10,036 nt of DNA from Methanobacterium sp. (GCA_003162115.1 PMMV01000104.1:2680-12715), one strand, 5' to 3'. Shown: positions 1 to 8,194, counted from the first letter of the stretch. Numbers and translations are program-made. The notes: generated from the sequence alone by a model not told the origin.

Positions 1-207
1 ACAAACCAAGTCCAGTCAAAACCAGATGCATTCTTTGGAAGTCCAACCAAAGCCATAGGCGGGCATGTACTTGGTCATGCAGCAACATACAGGTTATGGC
101 TCAAAAAGGGACTTGCAGGTAAAAGAATTGCACGACTTGTGGACAGTCCTCACTTACCAGAAGGAGAAGCTGTTTTCAAAGTAATAACAGAGGGAATTTC
201 TGATTAA
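1..207 (+). CDS. radA: DNA repair and recombination protein RadA, C-terminal end (partial)
   Basis: Only the last 68 codons and the TAA stop are inside the window. RadA is the archaeal RecA/Rad51-family recombinase, which forms ATP-dependent filaments on single-stranded DNA and carries out strand exchange in homologous recombination. The visible part begins with [13 protein letters not shown], matching the end of the DNA-binding L2 region of RadA. It continues with [13 protein letters not shown] and [19 protein letters not shown], the conserved final strands of the ATPase core. The paralogue RadB lacks this full-length tail, so RadA is preferred. The frame runs cleanly from base 1 to the stop with no sign of damage. 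The gene points towards hdrA, but 546 bases and a T tract separate them, so they are probably not one operon. Confidence 0.9.
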   Translation, partial: TNQVQSKPDAFFGSPTKAIGGHVLGHAATYRLWLKKGLAGKRIARLVDSPHLPEGEAVFKVITEGISD

Positions 208-210
208 TTT

Positions 211-230
211 CCTTGAATCTCTTTTTTTTA
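211..230 (+). terminator. T-rich terminator after radA
   Basis: A run of eight T (222-229) starts 15 bases after the radA stop, with no convincing stem before it. Archaeal RNA polymerase can stop at such T tracts without a hairpin. This is inferred from position and composition only. Confidence 0.45.
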
Positions 231-670
231 TATTTTAAATGGATTTTACTACTTTTTTCATAATATTTGTTAAGTTGAAAATAATCATCTTTAAACCCTT
301 TTAAATCTGTTAAATAGTAAGAATTTTAATTAATAGCGATAATAAGTTCTATTTAGAATATTTATTAGTGAGATTGAATAGAATATTTTTATTAAATATT
401 TAAATCAATATCTTATCTGTTGAAACCCTTAAAAAAATTTAATTAGTGCATATAATACTAAAATAATTGTTTAAAATGAGTTAAAATTAAGAGTATTTAT
501 ATATTTCAGATTAAGATTTAACATAATAAACACACTTCCAATCATGTTTATAGAAATATTTTCTACCGACGATAAGATTATACAAATAAAATAACTACGT
601 TGAGAACTATCAGAAATTTAATGAGTTTAAAAATATGCTTCCTTATATACTTTGTATAAAAAAATAAATA

Positions 671-684
671 GAAAACTTTATTTA
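671..684 (+). promoter_or_regulatory. Probable hdrA promoter (BRE and TATA-like box)
   Basis: GAAAAC (671-676), a purine-rich TFB-recognition-like element, is followed directly by TTTATTTA (677-684). With usual archaeal spacing, transcription would start near 703-708 and give a leader of about 50 bases. A competing TATA-like sequence, CTTATATA, lies at 642-649 and would start transcription near 670. I cannot choose between them from sequence alone; both may be used. Confidence 0.4.
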
Positions 685-719
685 TTAAGTTGATAGACCC
701 TACACATTAAGGATAAGAT

Positions 720-734
720 AATCTATCATAGATT
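720..734 (+). promoter_or_regulatory. Perfect dyad in the hdrA leader
   Basis: AATCTA-TCA-TAGATT is a perfect inverted repeat with six-base arms and a three-base centre. It ends eight bases before the hdrA ribosome binding site (743-750). It could be a protein operator just downstream of the promoter or a small RNA hairpin near the translation start. No regulator is encoded nearby, so its role is unknown. Confidence 0.35.
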
Positions 735-753
735 TATGGAATAGGTGATCTAA

Positions 754-2728
<1,975 letters not shown>

Positions 2729-2730
<2 letters not shown>

Positions 2731-2763
2731 GGGTTAAATCCCTTTTCCAATATTTTTTTTTAT
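2729..2763 (+). terminator. hdrA terminator (hairpin plus T tract)
   Basis: AAGGG (2729-2733) and CCCTT (2740-2744) form a five-base-pair stem around a six-base loop, overlapping the hdrA stop codon. A run of eight T follows at 2753-2760. This is the clearest terminator in the window and suggests hdrA is transcribed alone. Confidence 0.6.
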
Positions 2764-2932
2764 TTTCTGATTATTTTATAAATTATTCTAAATTTTTAAT
2801 GCATTTACTTCAATTTAATTTACAAGAAATTTTTTTAAAATGAAGACTATTAATTCAAAGAATCGTATTAACAGTTTTTATAATTTAAATCGAAGATCAA
2901 GATTATATAATTAAATGTTTTCTGAAGCTTTT

Positions 2933-2947
2933 AAAAAAATTATATAA
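2933..2947 (+). promoter_or_regulatory. Probable promoter of the DUF169 gene
   Basis: A run of seven A (2933-2939) is followed by the TATA-like TTATATAA (2940-2947). Usual spacing puts the transcript start near 2970, giving a leader of about 25 bases that holds the ribosome binding site. A second TATA-like stretch, TTATATAA, lies near 2903-2910. Confidence 0.4.
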
Positions 2948-2995
2948 AAATTTAATACCAAAACCTAACCACTAAATAATTAGAGGGTGAAAAAT

Positions 2996-3694
2996 TTGTA
3001 TCAAAAAATGGGTGAAAAATTAAAGGAAATATTAAAGCTTGAAAGAGAACCCGTAGCAATAAAATGGTCTGTACGAGAACCAAAAAATATCAAGAAGGAA
3101 GAAGGTAAATCAAGGTTCTGTACCAAGCTTGATAAAGCAGCAAACGGTGAGATCTTCTATTCTACAGTAGAACAAGAAGAATGTATGGGCGGTATGAGGT
3201 ACTCTGGTATGAAGGATAGGAAGGAATTACCCAAAAACATGCAAAGTGGTGCATTTCTAGTACCCGCAGGAGTATATAAAAGTATTTCTGCCGTTCAAAG
3301 ATCATGGCAGAACAACATACCAATTGAAGCGGGAATATTTGATGCTGTAATATTTTCACCATTAAATAAGGCAGATTTTGAACCTGATCTTGTATTCGTT
3401 ATATGCAATTCAGAACAGGCTATGATGATACTTCACGCCAATGCCTATGATTCTGGATCTCATGGTTTAGGTGCAGATTCTGGACCCATATGCAGTTCAA
3501 TGGCATCAGTACCATACTTAACAGGTAAAGTGACGTACGGATTTGGAGATATTGGTTCACGTAATAATATGAATTTGAAACCAGAAGATGTGATGGTAAC
3601 AATTCCTGCAGGAGATCTTGAAAGAATCCTTGCTAATTTAAGTGAAATGAAAACTAAAACATTTTTCAAACGTAATCAAAAAGTCACACCTTAA
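2996..3694 (+). CDS. DUF169 family protein
   Basis: This is an uncharacterised protein of the DUF169 family (COG2043), widespread in methanogens and some anaerobic bacteria; its biochemical role is unknown to me. Recognition rests on REPVAIKW near the N-terminus, FCTKLDKAANGEIFY, then EECMGGMRYSGM, and a C-terminal TVTIPAG-like segment (VMVTIPAGDLERIL). Counting from the TTG start, cysteines lie at 42, 63, 137 and 166. The first two sit in the conserved N-terminal motifs, so metal or cluster binding is possible but unproven. The open frame extends to GTG at 2987, but that codon is part of the ribosome binding site GAGGGTGA (2983-2990). The TTG at 2996 is five bases after it, so I take it as the start, giving 232 residues. 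No signal peptide or membrane segment is visible. A hairpin terminator separates it from hdrA. Confidence 0.85.
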   Translation: MYQKMGEKLKEILKLEREPVAIKWSVREPKNIKKEEGKSRFCTKLDKAANGEIFYSTVEQEECMGGMRYSGMKDRKELPKNMQSGAFLVPAGVYKSISAVQRSWQNNIPIEAGIFDAVIFSPLNKADFEPDLVFVICNSEQAMMILHANAYDSGSHGLGADSGPICSSMASVPYLTGKVTYGFGDIGSRNNMNLKPEDVMVTIPAGDLERILANLSEMKTKTFFKRNQKVTP

Positions 3695-3699
3695 ATTTT

Positions 3700-3713
3700 A
3701 TCTTTCTTTTTTT
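3700..3713 (+). terminator. T-tract terminator after the DUF169 gene
   Basis: Interrupted T-rich sequence ending in seven T (3707-3713) starts right after the stop codon, with no obvious stem. It probably ends this transcript before the glyA promoter. Confidence 0.45.
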
Positions 3714-3733
3714 GAAGATTTATCAATCAGCTT

Positions 3734-3765
3734 TTTGAAAGTATTTATACTGATTCATTTTATAC
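3734..3765 (+). promoter_or_regulatory. Probable glyA promoter region
   Basis: TTTGAAAG (3734-3741) followed by TATTTATA (3742-3749) resembles a BRE plus TATA box and would start transcription near 3772. A second candidate, TTTTATAC at 3758-3765, would start it about 15 bases later. Either gives a short leader containing the GGAGGAT ribosome binding site (3804-3810). Confidence 0.4.
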
Positions 3766-3815
3766 ATAAAATCATTACACCCTATGATAATTTACGTTTA
3801 TTTGGAGGATAATTA

Positions 3816-5084
3816 ATGTTTGAAAACGAGAAATATGCTCTTAAAATTAAAGAAATAACAAAAGAGCACCATAATTGGATGGAAAATAGTATAAATCTTA
3901 TAGCAAGTGAAAACATAACAAGTACAAGTGTAAGGGAAGCCCTGGCTTCAGATCTCTCCCACAGATATGCAGAAGGCCTTTCAGGATGTAGGCTCTATGA
4001 GGGATGCAAATATGTAGACCAAATAGAAGATATTACGGTAGAACTCTCTAAAAAGATCTTTAAAGCAGAACACGCCAATGTTCAGCCAATATCTGGCGTG
4101 GTCGCAAACATGGCTTCATTTTTTGCGCTTGCAAAACATGGAGATTCAATGATGGCACTTGAGGTACCAGTTGGCGGACATATAAGTCACGCAAGTGTCA
4201 GTGCTGCAGGTATAAGGGGATTGAAAGTAGCTCCACATCCATTCGATGAAACAAAAATGAATATTGATGCTGATGCTATGAAAAAAGATATACTTGAGAA
4301 AAAACCAAAAATCGTACTCTTAGGAGGTAGTCTTTTCCTTTTTCCACATCCTGTTAAAGATGCAAGAGAAGCAGCTGATGAAGTAGGTGCAAAGGTAATG
4401 TACGATGGTGCTCATGTATTAGGTTTAATCGCAGGAGGATGCTTCCAGGATCCTCTTAGAGAAGGGGCAGATTTGTTAGTCGGAAGTACCCATAAAACAT
4501 TCCCAGGACCTCAGGGAGGAATTATACTCTGTAAAGATGATATATCAAAGAAAATTGATGATGCAGTTTTCCCTGGTGTTGTAAGCAATCATCATCTCCA
4601 TCACCTCGCAGCATTAGGTATAGCAACATCTGAGATGCTTGAATTTGGAAGTGCATATGCAAAACAGATAATTAAAAATGCAAAGACTTTGGCACAAGAA
4701 CTTTATGAACTTGGATTTAATGTGTTATGTGAAGATCAAGGTTTCACAGAGTCTCATCAGATAGCAATAGATGTTTCCAATATTGGAAAAGCATCTAAAC
4801 TAGCAAAAGACTTTGAAAGCAATAACATTATTTTAAACAAAAATTTATTCCCATGGGACGATGTTAACCGATCCGATGACCCTTCAGGTATCCGGATTGG
4901 AACACAAGAAATAACCAGACGGGGATTAAAAGAATCGCACATGTCAGAAATTGCAGCATATATTAAAAGAGTTGCAGTAGACGGGGAAAATATTAAAGAT
5001 GAAGTTGCAGAGTTCATAAAACAGCACAATAAAGTGTATTATGCATTCAAAGAAGACGAAGCCTACAATTATGTGGACTTCTAA
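3816..5084 (+). CDS. glyA: Serine hydroxymethyltransferase, archaeal (tetrahydromethanopterin) type
   Basis: GlyA is a PLP enzyme that interconverts serine and glycine, passing the one-carbon unit to or from a pterin. In methanogens the carrier is tetrahydromethanopterin (H4MPT), not folate. The 422 residues agree with the archaeal family. Visible landmarks are NLIASEN (27-33), [16 protein letters not shown] (48-63), the cofactor-ring region YDGAH with D197 and H200, and [13 protein letters not shown] with K227 as the Schiff-base lysine. SGIRIGT has R360 as the substrate carboxylate contact. The ATG follows GGAGG (3804-3808) with seven bases between, so the start is secure. The next gene, 52 bases downstream, encodes a likely dihydromethanopterin reductase, so the pair shares a pterin theme. 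Confidence 0.95.
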   Translation: MFENEKYALKIKEITKEHHNWMENSINLIASENITSTSVREALASDLSHRYAEGLSGCRLYEGCKYVDQIEDITVELSKKIFKAEHANVQPISGVVANMASFFALAKHGDSMMALEVPVGGHISHASVSAAGIRGLKVAPHPFDETKMNIDADAMKKDILEKKPKIVLLGGSLFLFPHPVKDAREAADEVGAKVMYDGAHVLGLIAGGCFQDPLREGADLLVGSTHKTFPGPQGGIILCKDDISKKIDDAVFPGVVSNHHLHHLAALGIATSEMLEFGSAYAKQIIKNAKTLAQELYELGFNVLCEDQGFTESHQIAIDVSNIGKASKLAKDFESNNIILNKNLFPWDDVNRSDDPSGIRIGTQEITRRGLKESHMSEIAAYIKRVAVDGENIKDEVAEFIKQHNKVYYAFKEDEAYNYVDF

Positions 5085-5099
5085 CTTTTTCTTTTATAA
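5085..5099 (+). promoter_or_regulatory. T tract and TATA-like box between glyA and the flavoprotein gene
   Basis: Right after the glyA stop, T5-C-T4 (5086-5095) could act as a weak terminator. It merges into TTTTATAA (5092-5099), a TATA-like box that would start a transcript near 5120 with a very short leader. The flavoprotein gene may therefore have its own promoter, be read through from glyA, or both. Confidence 0.3.
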
Positions 5100-5136
5100 A
5101 AATTTTATTTGTTAAAAAATATTCGTGGAGAATGAT

Positions 5137-5832
5137 ATGAGAATTGCTTGGGGGATTACAGGAGCGGGACATCTACTTCAAGAAAGTGTGAATATACTTA
5201 TTAAAATTTCAAAGGAACATGAAGTTACAGTACTTCTCTCAGGAGCTGGTGAAGAAGTTCTTAAAATGTATGGCCTCTTTGAATCAGTTAAAAATTTAAC
5301 TGGTGGTAAGTACAGAGAATTGATACTGGAAGATGATCAACGTGCAAGCTTTCCCATGACAGGTAGATTTTCACTTGGAACCTATGATTTATTAATTGTT
5401 TCACCAACAACTTCCAATACAATTGGTAAAATAGTGAATGGTATTGCAGATACCCTCATCACAAACGCAGTTGCTCAAGCCGGAAAGGGACATGTTGAAA
5501 CCTTCATAATCCCTGTTGATCTAGAATCTGGAGACCTTGAAACTGTTTTGCCCTCCAAACTTGAACTTGATCTCTGTCAGAATTGTGAAACATGTGATGC
5601 CTCTGCTGCATGTCCCAACGATGCAATTACACCAGGTATAGAAATAAATCTTCTGAAATGCAAAGGATGTGGTGCATGTCAGACTGCATGTCAATTTGGT
5701 GCTGTGACTGACGGTAGGCTAATTAATATACATATGAGGGATATTGACATACAAAACACTAATAAACTGTATGAAATTAGAGGAATAAAAGTTTTAAGGC
5801 ATCCAAAAGATTTAAAGTCTATTTTATTTTAA
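5137..5832 (+). CDS. dmrX: Iron-sulfur flavoprotein, dihydromethanopterin reductase (DmrX / MJ0208) family
   Basis: Members of this archaeal family bind FMN and two [4Fe-4S] clusters. A Methanosarcina member reduces dihydromethanopterin to H4MPT, the last step of cofactor synthesis. The N-terminal two-thirds is a Rossmann-like flavoprotein fold: GITGAGHLL (6-14) resembles the FMN-binding loop, and [19 protein letters not shown] follows near residues 89-107. The C-terminus is a two-cluster ferredoxin with C147/C150/C153/C159 and C175/C178/C181/C185. The first motif is irregular, with five residues rather than three before its last cysteine. The frame stays open to GTG at 5125, but GGAG (5127-5130) lies inside that extension, six bases before ATG 5137. 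I therefore start there, giving 231 residues. The physiological electron donor cannot be read from sequence. An archaeoflavoprotein (AfpA-like) electron carrier is the main alternative. Confidence 0.85.
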   Translation: MRIAWGITGAGHLLQESVNILIKISKEHEVTVLLSGAGEEVLKMYGLFESVKNLTGGKYRELILEDDQRASFPMTGRFSLGTYDLLIVSPTTSNTIGKIVNGIADTLITNAVAQAGKGHVETFIIPVDLESGDLETVLPSKLELDLCQNCETCDASAACPNDAITPGIEINLLKCKGCGACQTACQFGAVTDGRLINIHMRDIDIQNTNKLYEIRGIKVLRHPKDLKSILF

Positions 5833-5841
5833 ATGTAGAGA

Positions 5842-5875
5842 GTTAATAATAATCTAGATCATAATTGTTATTAAC
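5842..5875 (+). repeat. Twelve-base-pair inverted repeat after the flavoprotein gene
   Basis: GTTAATAATAAT (5842-5853) pairs with ATTGTTATTAAC (5864-5875) across a ten-base loop: eleven Watson-Crick pairs and one G-U pair as RNA. It starts nine bases after the stop codon. It could stabilise or terminate the transcript, though no long T run follows, or it could be a protein site upstream of the HEAT gene. It is the longest hairpin I found in the window. Confidence 0.55.
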
Positions 5876-5921
5876 CTTTAATTTATCTGGGTTAATATTC
5901 CCCCTTTACATCAAAACACCC

Positions 5922-5929
5922 TTATAAAT
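5922..5929 (+). promoter_or_regulatory. Probable HEAT-gene promoter
   Basis: TTATAAAT (5922-5929) behind CAAAACACC is a TATA-like box that would start transcription near 5950, giving a leader of about 90 bases. A second candidate, ATATAAAA at 5947-5954, would shorten it to about 60. The leader contains the dyad at 5954-5991. Confidence 0.35.
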
Positions 5930-5953
5930 ATGTTCTTCACTGGAGAATATAAA

Positions 5954-5991
5954 ATTACTAATGAATAGTAAACAATAAACTAATTAGTAAT
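5954..5991 (+). repeat. Nine-base perfect inverted repeat in the HEAT-gene leader
   Basis: ATTACTAAT (5954-5962) and ATTAGTAAT (5983-5991) are perfect reverse complements separated by 20 bases. They lie between the TATA box and the ribosome binding site, so they could form a leader hairpin or two half-sites for a dimeric regulator. The centre-to-centre spacing is 29 bases. Confidence 0.4.
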
Positions 5992-6037
5992 GTATATTAT
6001 CACAAAATTTTTTAAAACCATTTATAGGAGGGATTGG

Positions 6038-6427
6038 GTGACAGAAGGTAAAAGAATAGATTTCTTAGTGAAAGAACTTCAAGATAAGAGTTGGGTTGTC
6101 AGGGAAGATGCTGCCGAACTTCTAGCAGAAATTGGTGATCCTGAAGCGGTTGAACCATTGATAAATACTTTAAATGATGATGATTGGCACGTTAAGGAAG
6201 CAGCTGCACTTTCACTTGCTGTTTTTGCCGATTCCCGCGCAGTTGACCCACTTATACGACTTATGCAAGATGAAAAACCAAGTGTACGTTATGCGGCTGC
6301 TATAGGACTTGCTTCAATAGCCGATAAAAAAGCTTTAAATGTACTTGAAGATGCAGTTAAAGATGAAAACCCTGTTGTGAGAAAGGTTGCAAAGATGGGA
6401 ATTGAAGCTATTAAAAAGAAAGAATAA
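6038..6427 (+). CDS. Small HEAT-repeat protein
   Basis: The 129 residues are almost wholly four HEAT (PBS-lyase-like, E-Z type) repeats with a period near 31: about 7-36, 37-67, 68-98 and 99-127. Each follows A-x-x-P/V-L-x-x-x-L/M-x-D-x-x-x-V-R/K-x-x-A-A-x-x-L, as in [29 protein letters not shown]. Such short solenoids usually serve as protein-protein scaffolds; in cyanobacteria relatives act in phycobilin lyases, a role not expected in a methanogen. The partner is unknown. The frame opens upstream to ATG at 5990, but that codon has no ribosome binding site and the extra 16 residues do not fit the repeat. AGGAGGG (6026-6032) lies five bases before GTG 6038, which I take as the start. No signal peptide or membrane segment is seen. 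It is monocistronic between an inverted repeat and a T tract. Confidence 0.85.
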   Translation: MTEGKRIDFLVKELQDKSWVVREDAAELLAEIGDPEAVEPLINTLNDDDWHVKEAAALSLAVFADSRAVDPLIRLMQDEKPSVRYAAAIGLASIADKKALNVLEDAVKDENPVVRKVAKMGIEAIKKKE

Positions 6428-6430
6428 ATA

Positions 6431-6466
6431 TAATCATTTCTTTTTTTTGAAACGAGTTTAATGATT
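6431..6466. terminator. T-tract terminator between convergent genes, with flanking short dyad
   Basis: Eight T (6441-6448) follow the HEAT gene stop by 13 bases and probably end its transcript. AATCATT (6432-6438) and AATGATT (6460-6466) flank the tract as seven-base inverted arms. The opposite strand lacks a T run here, so termination of the convergent membrane-protein gene is less clear. Confidence 0.45.
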
Positions 6467-6470
6467 CCAA

Positions 6471-6794
6471 TTAGTAATCAACACTGTAACTGATATAAAT
6501 AAATAAAACTCCTAAAAGTATCCATATAATTGAATTTAAAGTTGATATCTGCAATTGTGGCAAAACCAATCCTACAATCCCTGCTATAAACAAAAATGCC
6601 CCGGAAGCGTAGAGGACTATCTTCCTGACACCAGTACCGTAGCCAATGGCCAGGAAAACAACACCCAGAACTGCCCAAATAACTGAAGTAAAAATTGAAA
6701 ACCCTAACTGAGGCAAAAAAATGCCTAAAATTCCAGATATAAGAAGAAATATGCCTGCAACGTAGAGTATTATCTTACTTGTTTTTGTGTTCAT
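6471..6794 (-). CDS. Small membrane protein made of two repeated helical hairpins
   Basis: This 107-residue protein has four predicted transmembrane helices, roughly 8-29, 33-52, 59-80 and 84-103, and almost no soluble part. It is an internal duplication: residues 7-52 align with 58-103 at a constant offset of 51, with 25 of 46 positions identical by my count. Each half contains the kink FLPQL or VLPQL and ends S-[VI]-I-W-x-x-L-G-V-x-F. I recognise no functional family; it resembles the many small hydrophobic proteins of Methanobacteriales. The open frame allows an ATG at 6809 and a TTG at 6812. AGGA (6803-6800) sits five bases before ATG 6794, which gives MNTKTSKIILYV as the N-terminus. It lies 122 bases after the phosphoesterase gene on the same strand. 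Confidence 0.75.
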   Translation of the reverse strand: MNTKTSKIILYVAGIFLLISGILGIFLPQLGFSIFTSVIWAVLGVVFLAIGYGTGVRKIVLYASGAFLFIAGIVGLVLPQLQISTLNSIIWILLGVLFIYISYSVDY

Positions 6795-6876
6795 AAAATT
6801 CCTATCCATCAAATCTTATTTAAGTTTTCTTATTGTTAAATACACTAAACTTTAAAATCAAAGAATTGGACATAAA

Positions 6877-6894
6877 TTTTATATTATTTATAAT
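6877..6894 (-). promoter_or_regulatory. Possible promoter of the membrane-protein gene
   Basis: On the minus strand TTATAAATAATATAAAAT contains two overlapping TATA-like boxes between the phosphoesterase stop and the membrane-protein start. It would give a leader of roughly 60 bases. In such AT-rich DNA this is a weak call, and read-through from the phosphoesterase gene is equally possible. Confidence 0.25.
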
Positions 6895-6916
6895 TCTATG
6901 AATTTTAAAAATGTTT

Positions 6917-7765
6917 TCATGAACTTTGAAGTCGAATAATGGTTATCTCAGGAGGACAATTTATACGTATCCAAAAAACATTGGTTCCAAGACCCCTATT
7001 AGTATATTGGACCATGTTCCCTACTTGATATTCGCCCAAAGGATACTTTCTAAATTCAGAACCTCTGAAAGGAGTTCCTATTCCGGGGATAATCATTTGC
7101 CCCCCATGAGAATGTCCCGAGAGCTGGAGACTGAACCTTCCGGTTGCAGCACTTTCATCCGCAAAGTCTGGTTCATGAGCCAACAATATAGCAGGACCAG
7201 AAGATGGCAATTTTCTTAAAACTGCATCTAAATCCTGCTTTTCTAGGGTGATACTGTCTACTCCAGCAATATACAACCTGGCATCACCACGCCTGAGAGT
7301 GTAAACATCATTTTCAAGTTCTATAATTTTACTTTCATCCATTACCTTACGAATTTCATCTGCTCCTACCCAATGGTCATGGTTTCCAAGAACAGCTACT
7401 GTCACATCCTTTGGTTTAAGATTTTTAAGAAACCTTAACATATCGAGTACAGGTTCATTGACGACATATGAAACAGAATCTCCTGTAATGGCAACAAGGT
7501 CTGGTTTCAGTTTATTGACCAGATTTACAACCCCTTCAATACGTTTAGCAGATATCCATTGCCCCAAATGTATGTCGCTAATATGGACTATGCGATAATC
7601 ATTGAAGGAAGGGTCAAGATCGGGTATTGATACTTTTAAGTTTACAATCTCAAAGTCCCTAGCATCAAATTCGTGTATTCCCAGTTTGTCCCTAAAAATA
7701 GACATGGCAATCTGCATTTTCTGTCGGAACAATAGGGCTTTAATGTTAGAAGGAGATTCTTTCAT
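6917..7765 (-). CDS. Calcineurin-like metallophosphoesterase (YaeI-like, COG1408 type)
   Basis: The 282 residues contain the full dinuclear-metal phosphoesterase set in order: SDIHLG (D64, H66), TGDSV (D96), LGNHDHW (N128, H129), LLAHEPD (H197) and GHSHGGQ (H218, H220). The GHSHGGQ ending and overall length fit the YaeI-type group, whose members are phosphodiesterases that often act near the membrane. The substrate here cannot be deduced. Many relatives have an N-terminal membrane anchor. This one has only a basic, weakly hydrophobic stretch (IKALLFRQKMQIAMSIF, 8-24), so it may be cytoplasmic or peripheral. ATG 7765 has no ribosome binding site on its upstream side, and the leader may be very short. 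Internal ATGs at codons 17 and 21 also lack one, so the start is less certain than the rest. The DUF5750-like gene lies 90 bases upstream on the same strand. Confidence 0.9.
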   Translation of the reverse strand: MKESPSNIKALLFRQKMQIAMSIFRDKLGIHEFDARDFEIVNLKVSIPDLDPSFNDYRIVHISDIHLGQWISAKRIEGVVNLVNKLKPDLVAITGDSVSYVVNEPVLDMLRFLKNLKPKDVTVAVLGNHDHWVGADEIRKVMDESKIIELENDVYTLRRGDARLYIAGVDSITLEKQDLDAVLRKLPSSGPAILLAHEPDFADESAATGRFSLQLSGHSHGGQMIIPGIGTPFRGSEFRKYPLGEYQVGNMVQYTNRGLGTNVFWIRINCPPEITIIRLQSS

Positions 7766-7803
7766 TTTTACTTTTATAGTTTAATTTTAACAAGGGATTC
7801 AAT

Positions 7804-7839
7804 CAATATAAAATAACAAATTAATTGTTCTATATATAT
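7804..7839 (-). promoter_or_regulatory. Possible promoter(s) of the phosphoesterase gene
   Basis: On the minus strand TTTTATATTG (7813-7804) would start a transcript near 7783 with an 18-base leader lacking a ribosome binding site. A farther candidate, ATATATATA (7839-7831), would start near 7809. A third, CTATAAAAG (7779-7771), is too close to the ATG to serve it. Confidence 0.3.
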
Positions 7840-7855
7840 TATTCTGTTCAGGATA

Positions 7856-8131
7856 TTATTCATCTTCTAAAATACTGGTCAAATAAACTGTCATCTCAAT
7901 CTCTTCCCTTGCAATAAAATCTTCCATACGGCATTGAGCAGCTTCACTCCCGAATGGATAATATTTCTCCTCATATTTAGTTGTAATATACATTTCACCA
8001 TTCTTTAATTCAACATCACCTTCAACATTTCCTTGAAGTCTCTCCTCTTCTTCTGGGTCTAGTCCAGTCACCTTGTAAAGAACGTAATATTTCTTTGCAT
8101 CTGAACCGTAATCAAATATTTCAACTTTCAT
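7856..8131 (-). CDS. Small acidic protein, possibly DUF5750 family
   Basis: This 91-residue protein is rich in Glu and Asp and has no membrane segment or signal peptide. It begins MKVEIFDYGSDAKKYYVLYK, looks like a compact alpha/beta fold with an acidic linker (LDPEEEERLQG), and has one cysteine (C67). I believe it belongs to DUF5750, a family I recall as confined to Methanobacteria; this is memory, not a search result. Function is unknown. The frame is open for 16 more codons upstream, but GGAGGA (8141-8136) lies four bases before ATG 8131, which settles the start. A run of eight T on the coding strand (8149-8142) directly precedes that site. It follows the DUF192 gene by 63 bases, so the two may form an operon. 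Confidence 0.8.
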   Translation of the reverse strand: MKVEIFDYGSDAKKYYVLYKVTGLDPEEEERLQGNVEGDVELKNGEMYITTKYEEKYYPFGSEAAQCRMEDFIAREEIEMTVYLTSILEDE

Positions 8132-8194
8132 GTGGTCCTCCAAAAAAAATAATTTATTATTTATATTTTTGTTTATCACACAACTAATATTTTT

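Larger units (their letters stand above)
208..753. other. Long AT-rich non-coding spacer before hdrA
   Basis: This 546-base stretch holds no frame I would call a gene; the longest start-to-stop frames are about 20 codons and lack ribosome binding sites. It contains the radA T tract, the likely hdrA promoter elements, and a leader dyad at 720-734. Two loose direct repeats are visible: TAGAATATTT at 354-363 and again at 379-388, and a CTGTTRAA motif near 307 and 417. In DNA this AT-rich such repeats may be chance. It is long for a gap between two same-strand genes, so a small RNA or upstream control region cannot be excluded. Confidence 0.6.

Noticed and set aside
239..304. 21-codon frame after radA
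   Set aside because: No ribosome binding site, and low-complexity Phe/Ile/Lys composition expected by chance.
2987..2995. GTG at 2987 as the DUF169 start
   Set aside because: The GTG is part of the GAGGGTGA ribosome binding site, and nothing upstream of it resembles such a site; TTG 2996 has proper spacing.
5125..5136. GTG at 5125 as the flavoprotein start
   Set aside because: GGAG at 5127-5130 lies inside the extension and is well spaced from ATG 5137, and [11 protein letters not shown] is a typical start for this fold.
5990..6037. ATG at 5990 as the HEAT protein start
   Set aside because: No ribosome binding site precedes it, the 16 extra residues are unlike the repeats, and a strong AGGAGGG favours GTG 6038.
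6926..7219. 97-codon plus-strand frame inside the phosphoesterase gene
   Set aside because: It is antisense to the conserved GHSHGGQ and HEPD regions, with no ribosome binding site and no protein-like pattern.
8132..8179. ATG at 8179 as the start of the small acidic protein
   Set aside because: The 16-residue extension is AT-driven (Asn/Lys/Ile-rich) and contains the GGAGGA site that serves ATG 8131.
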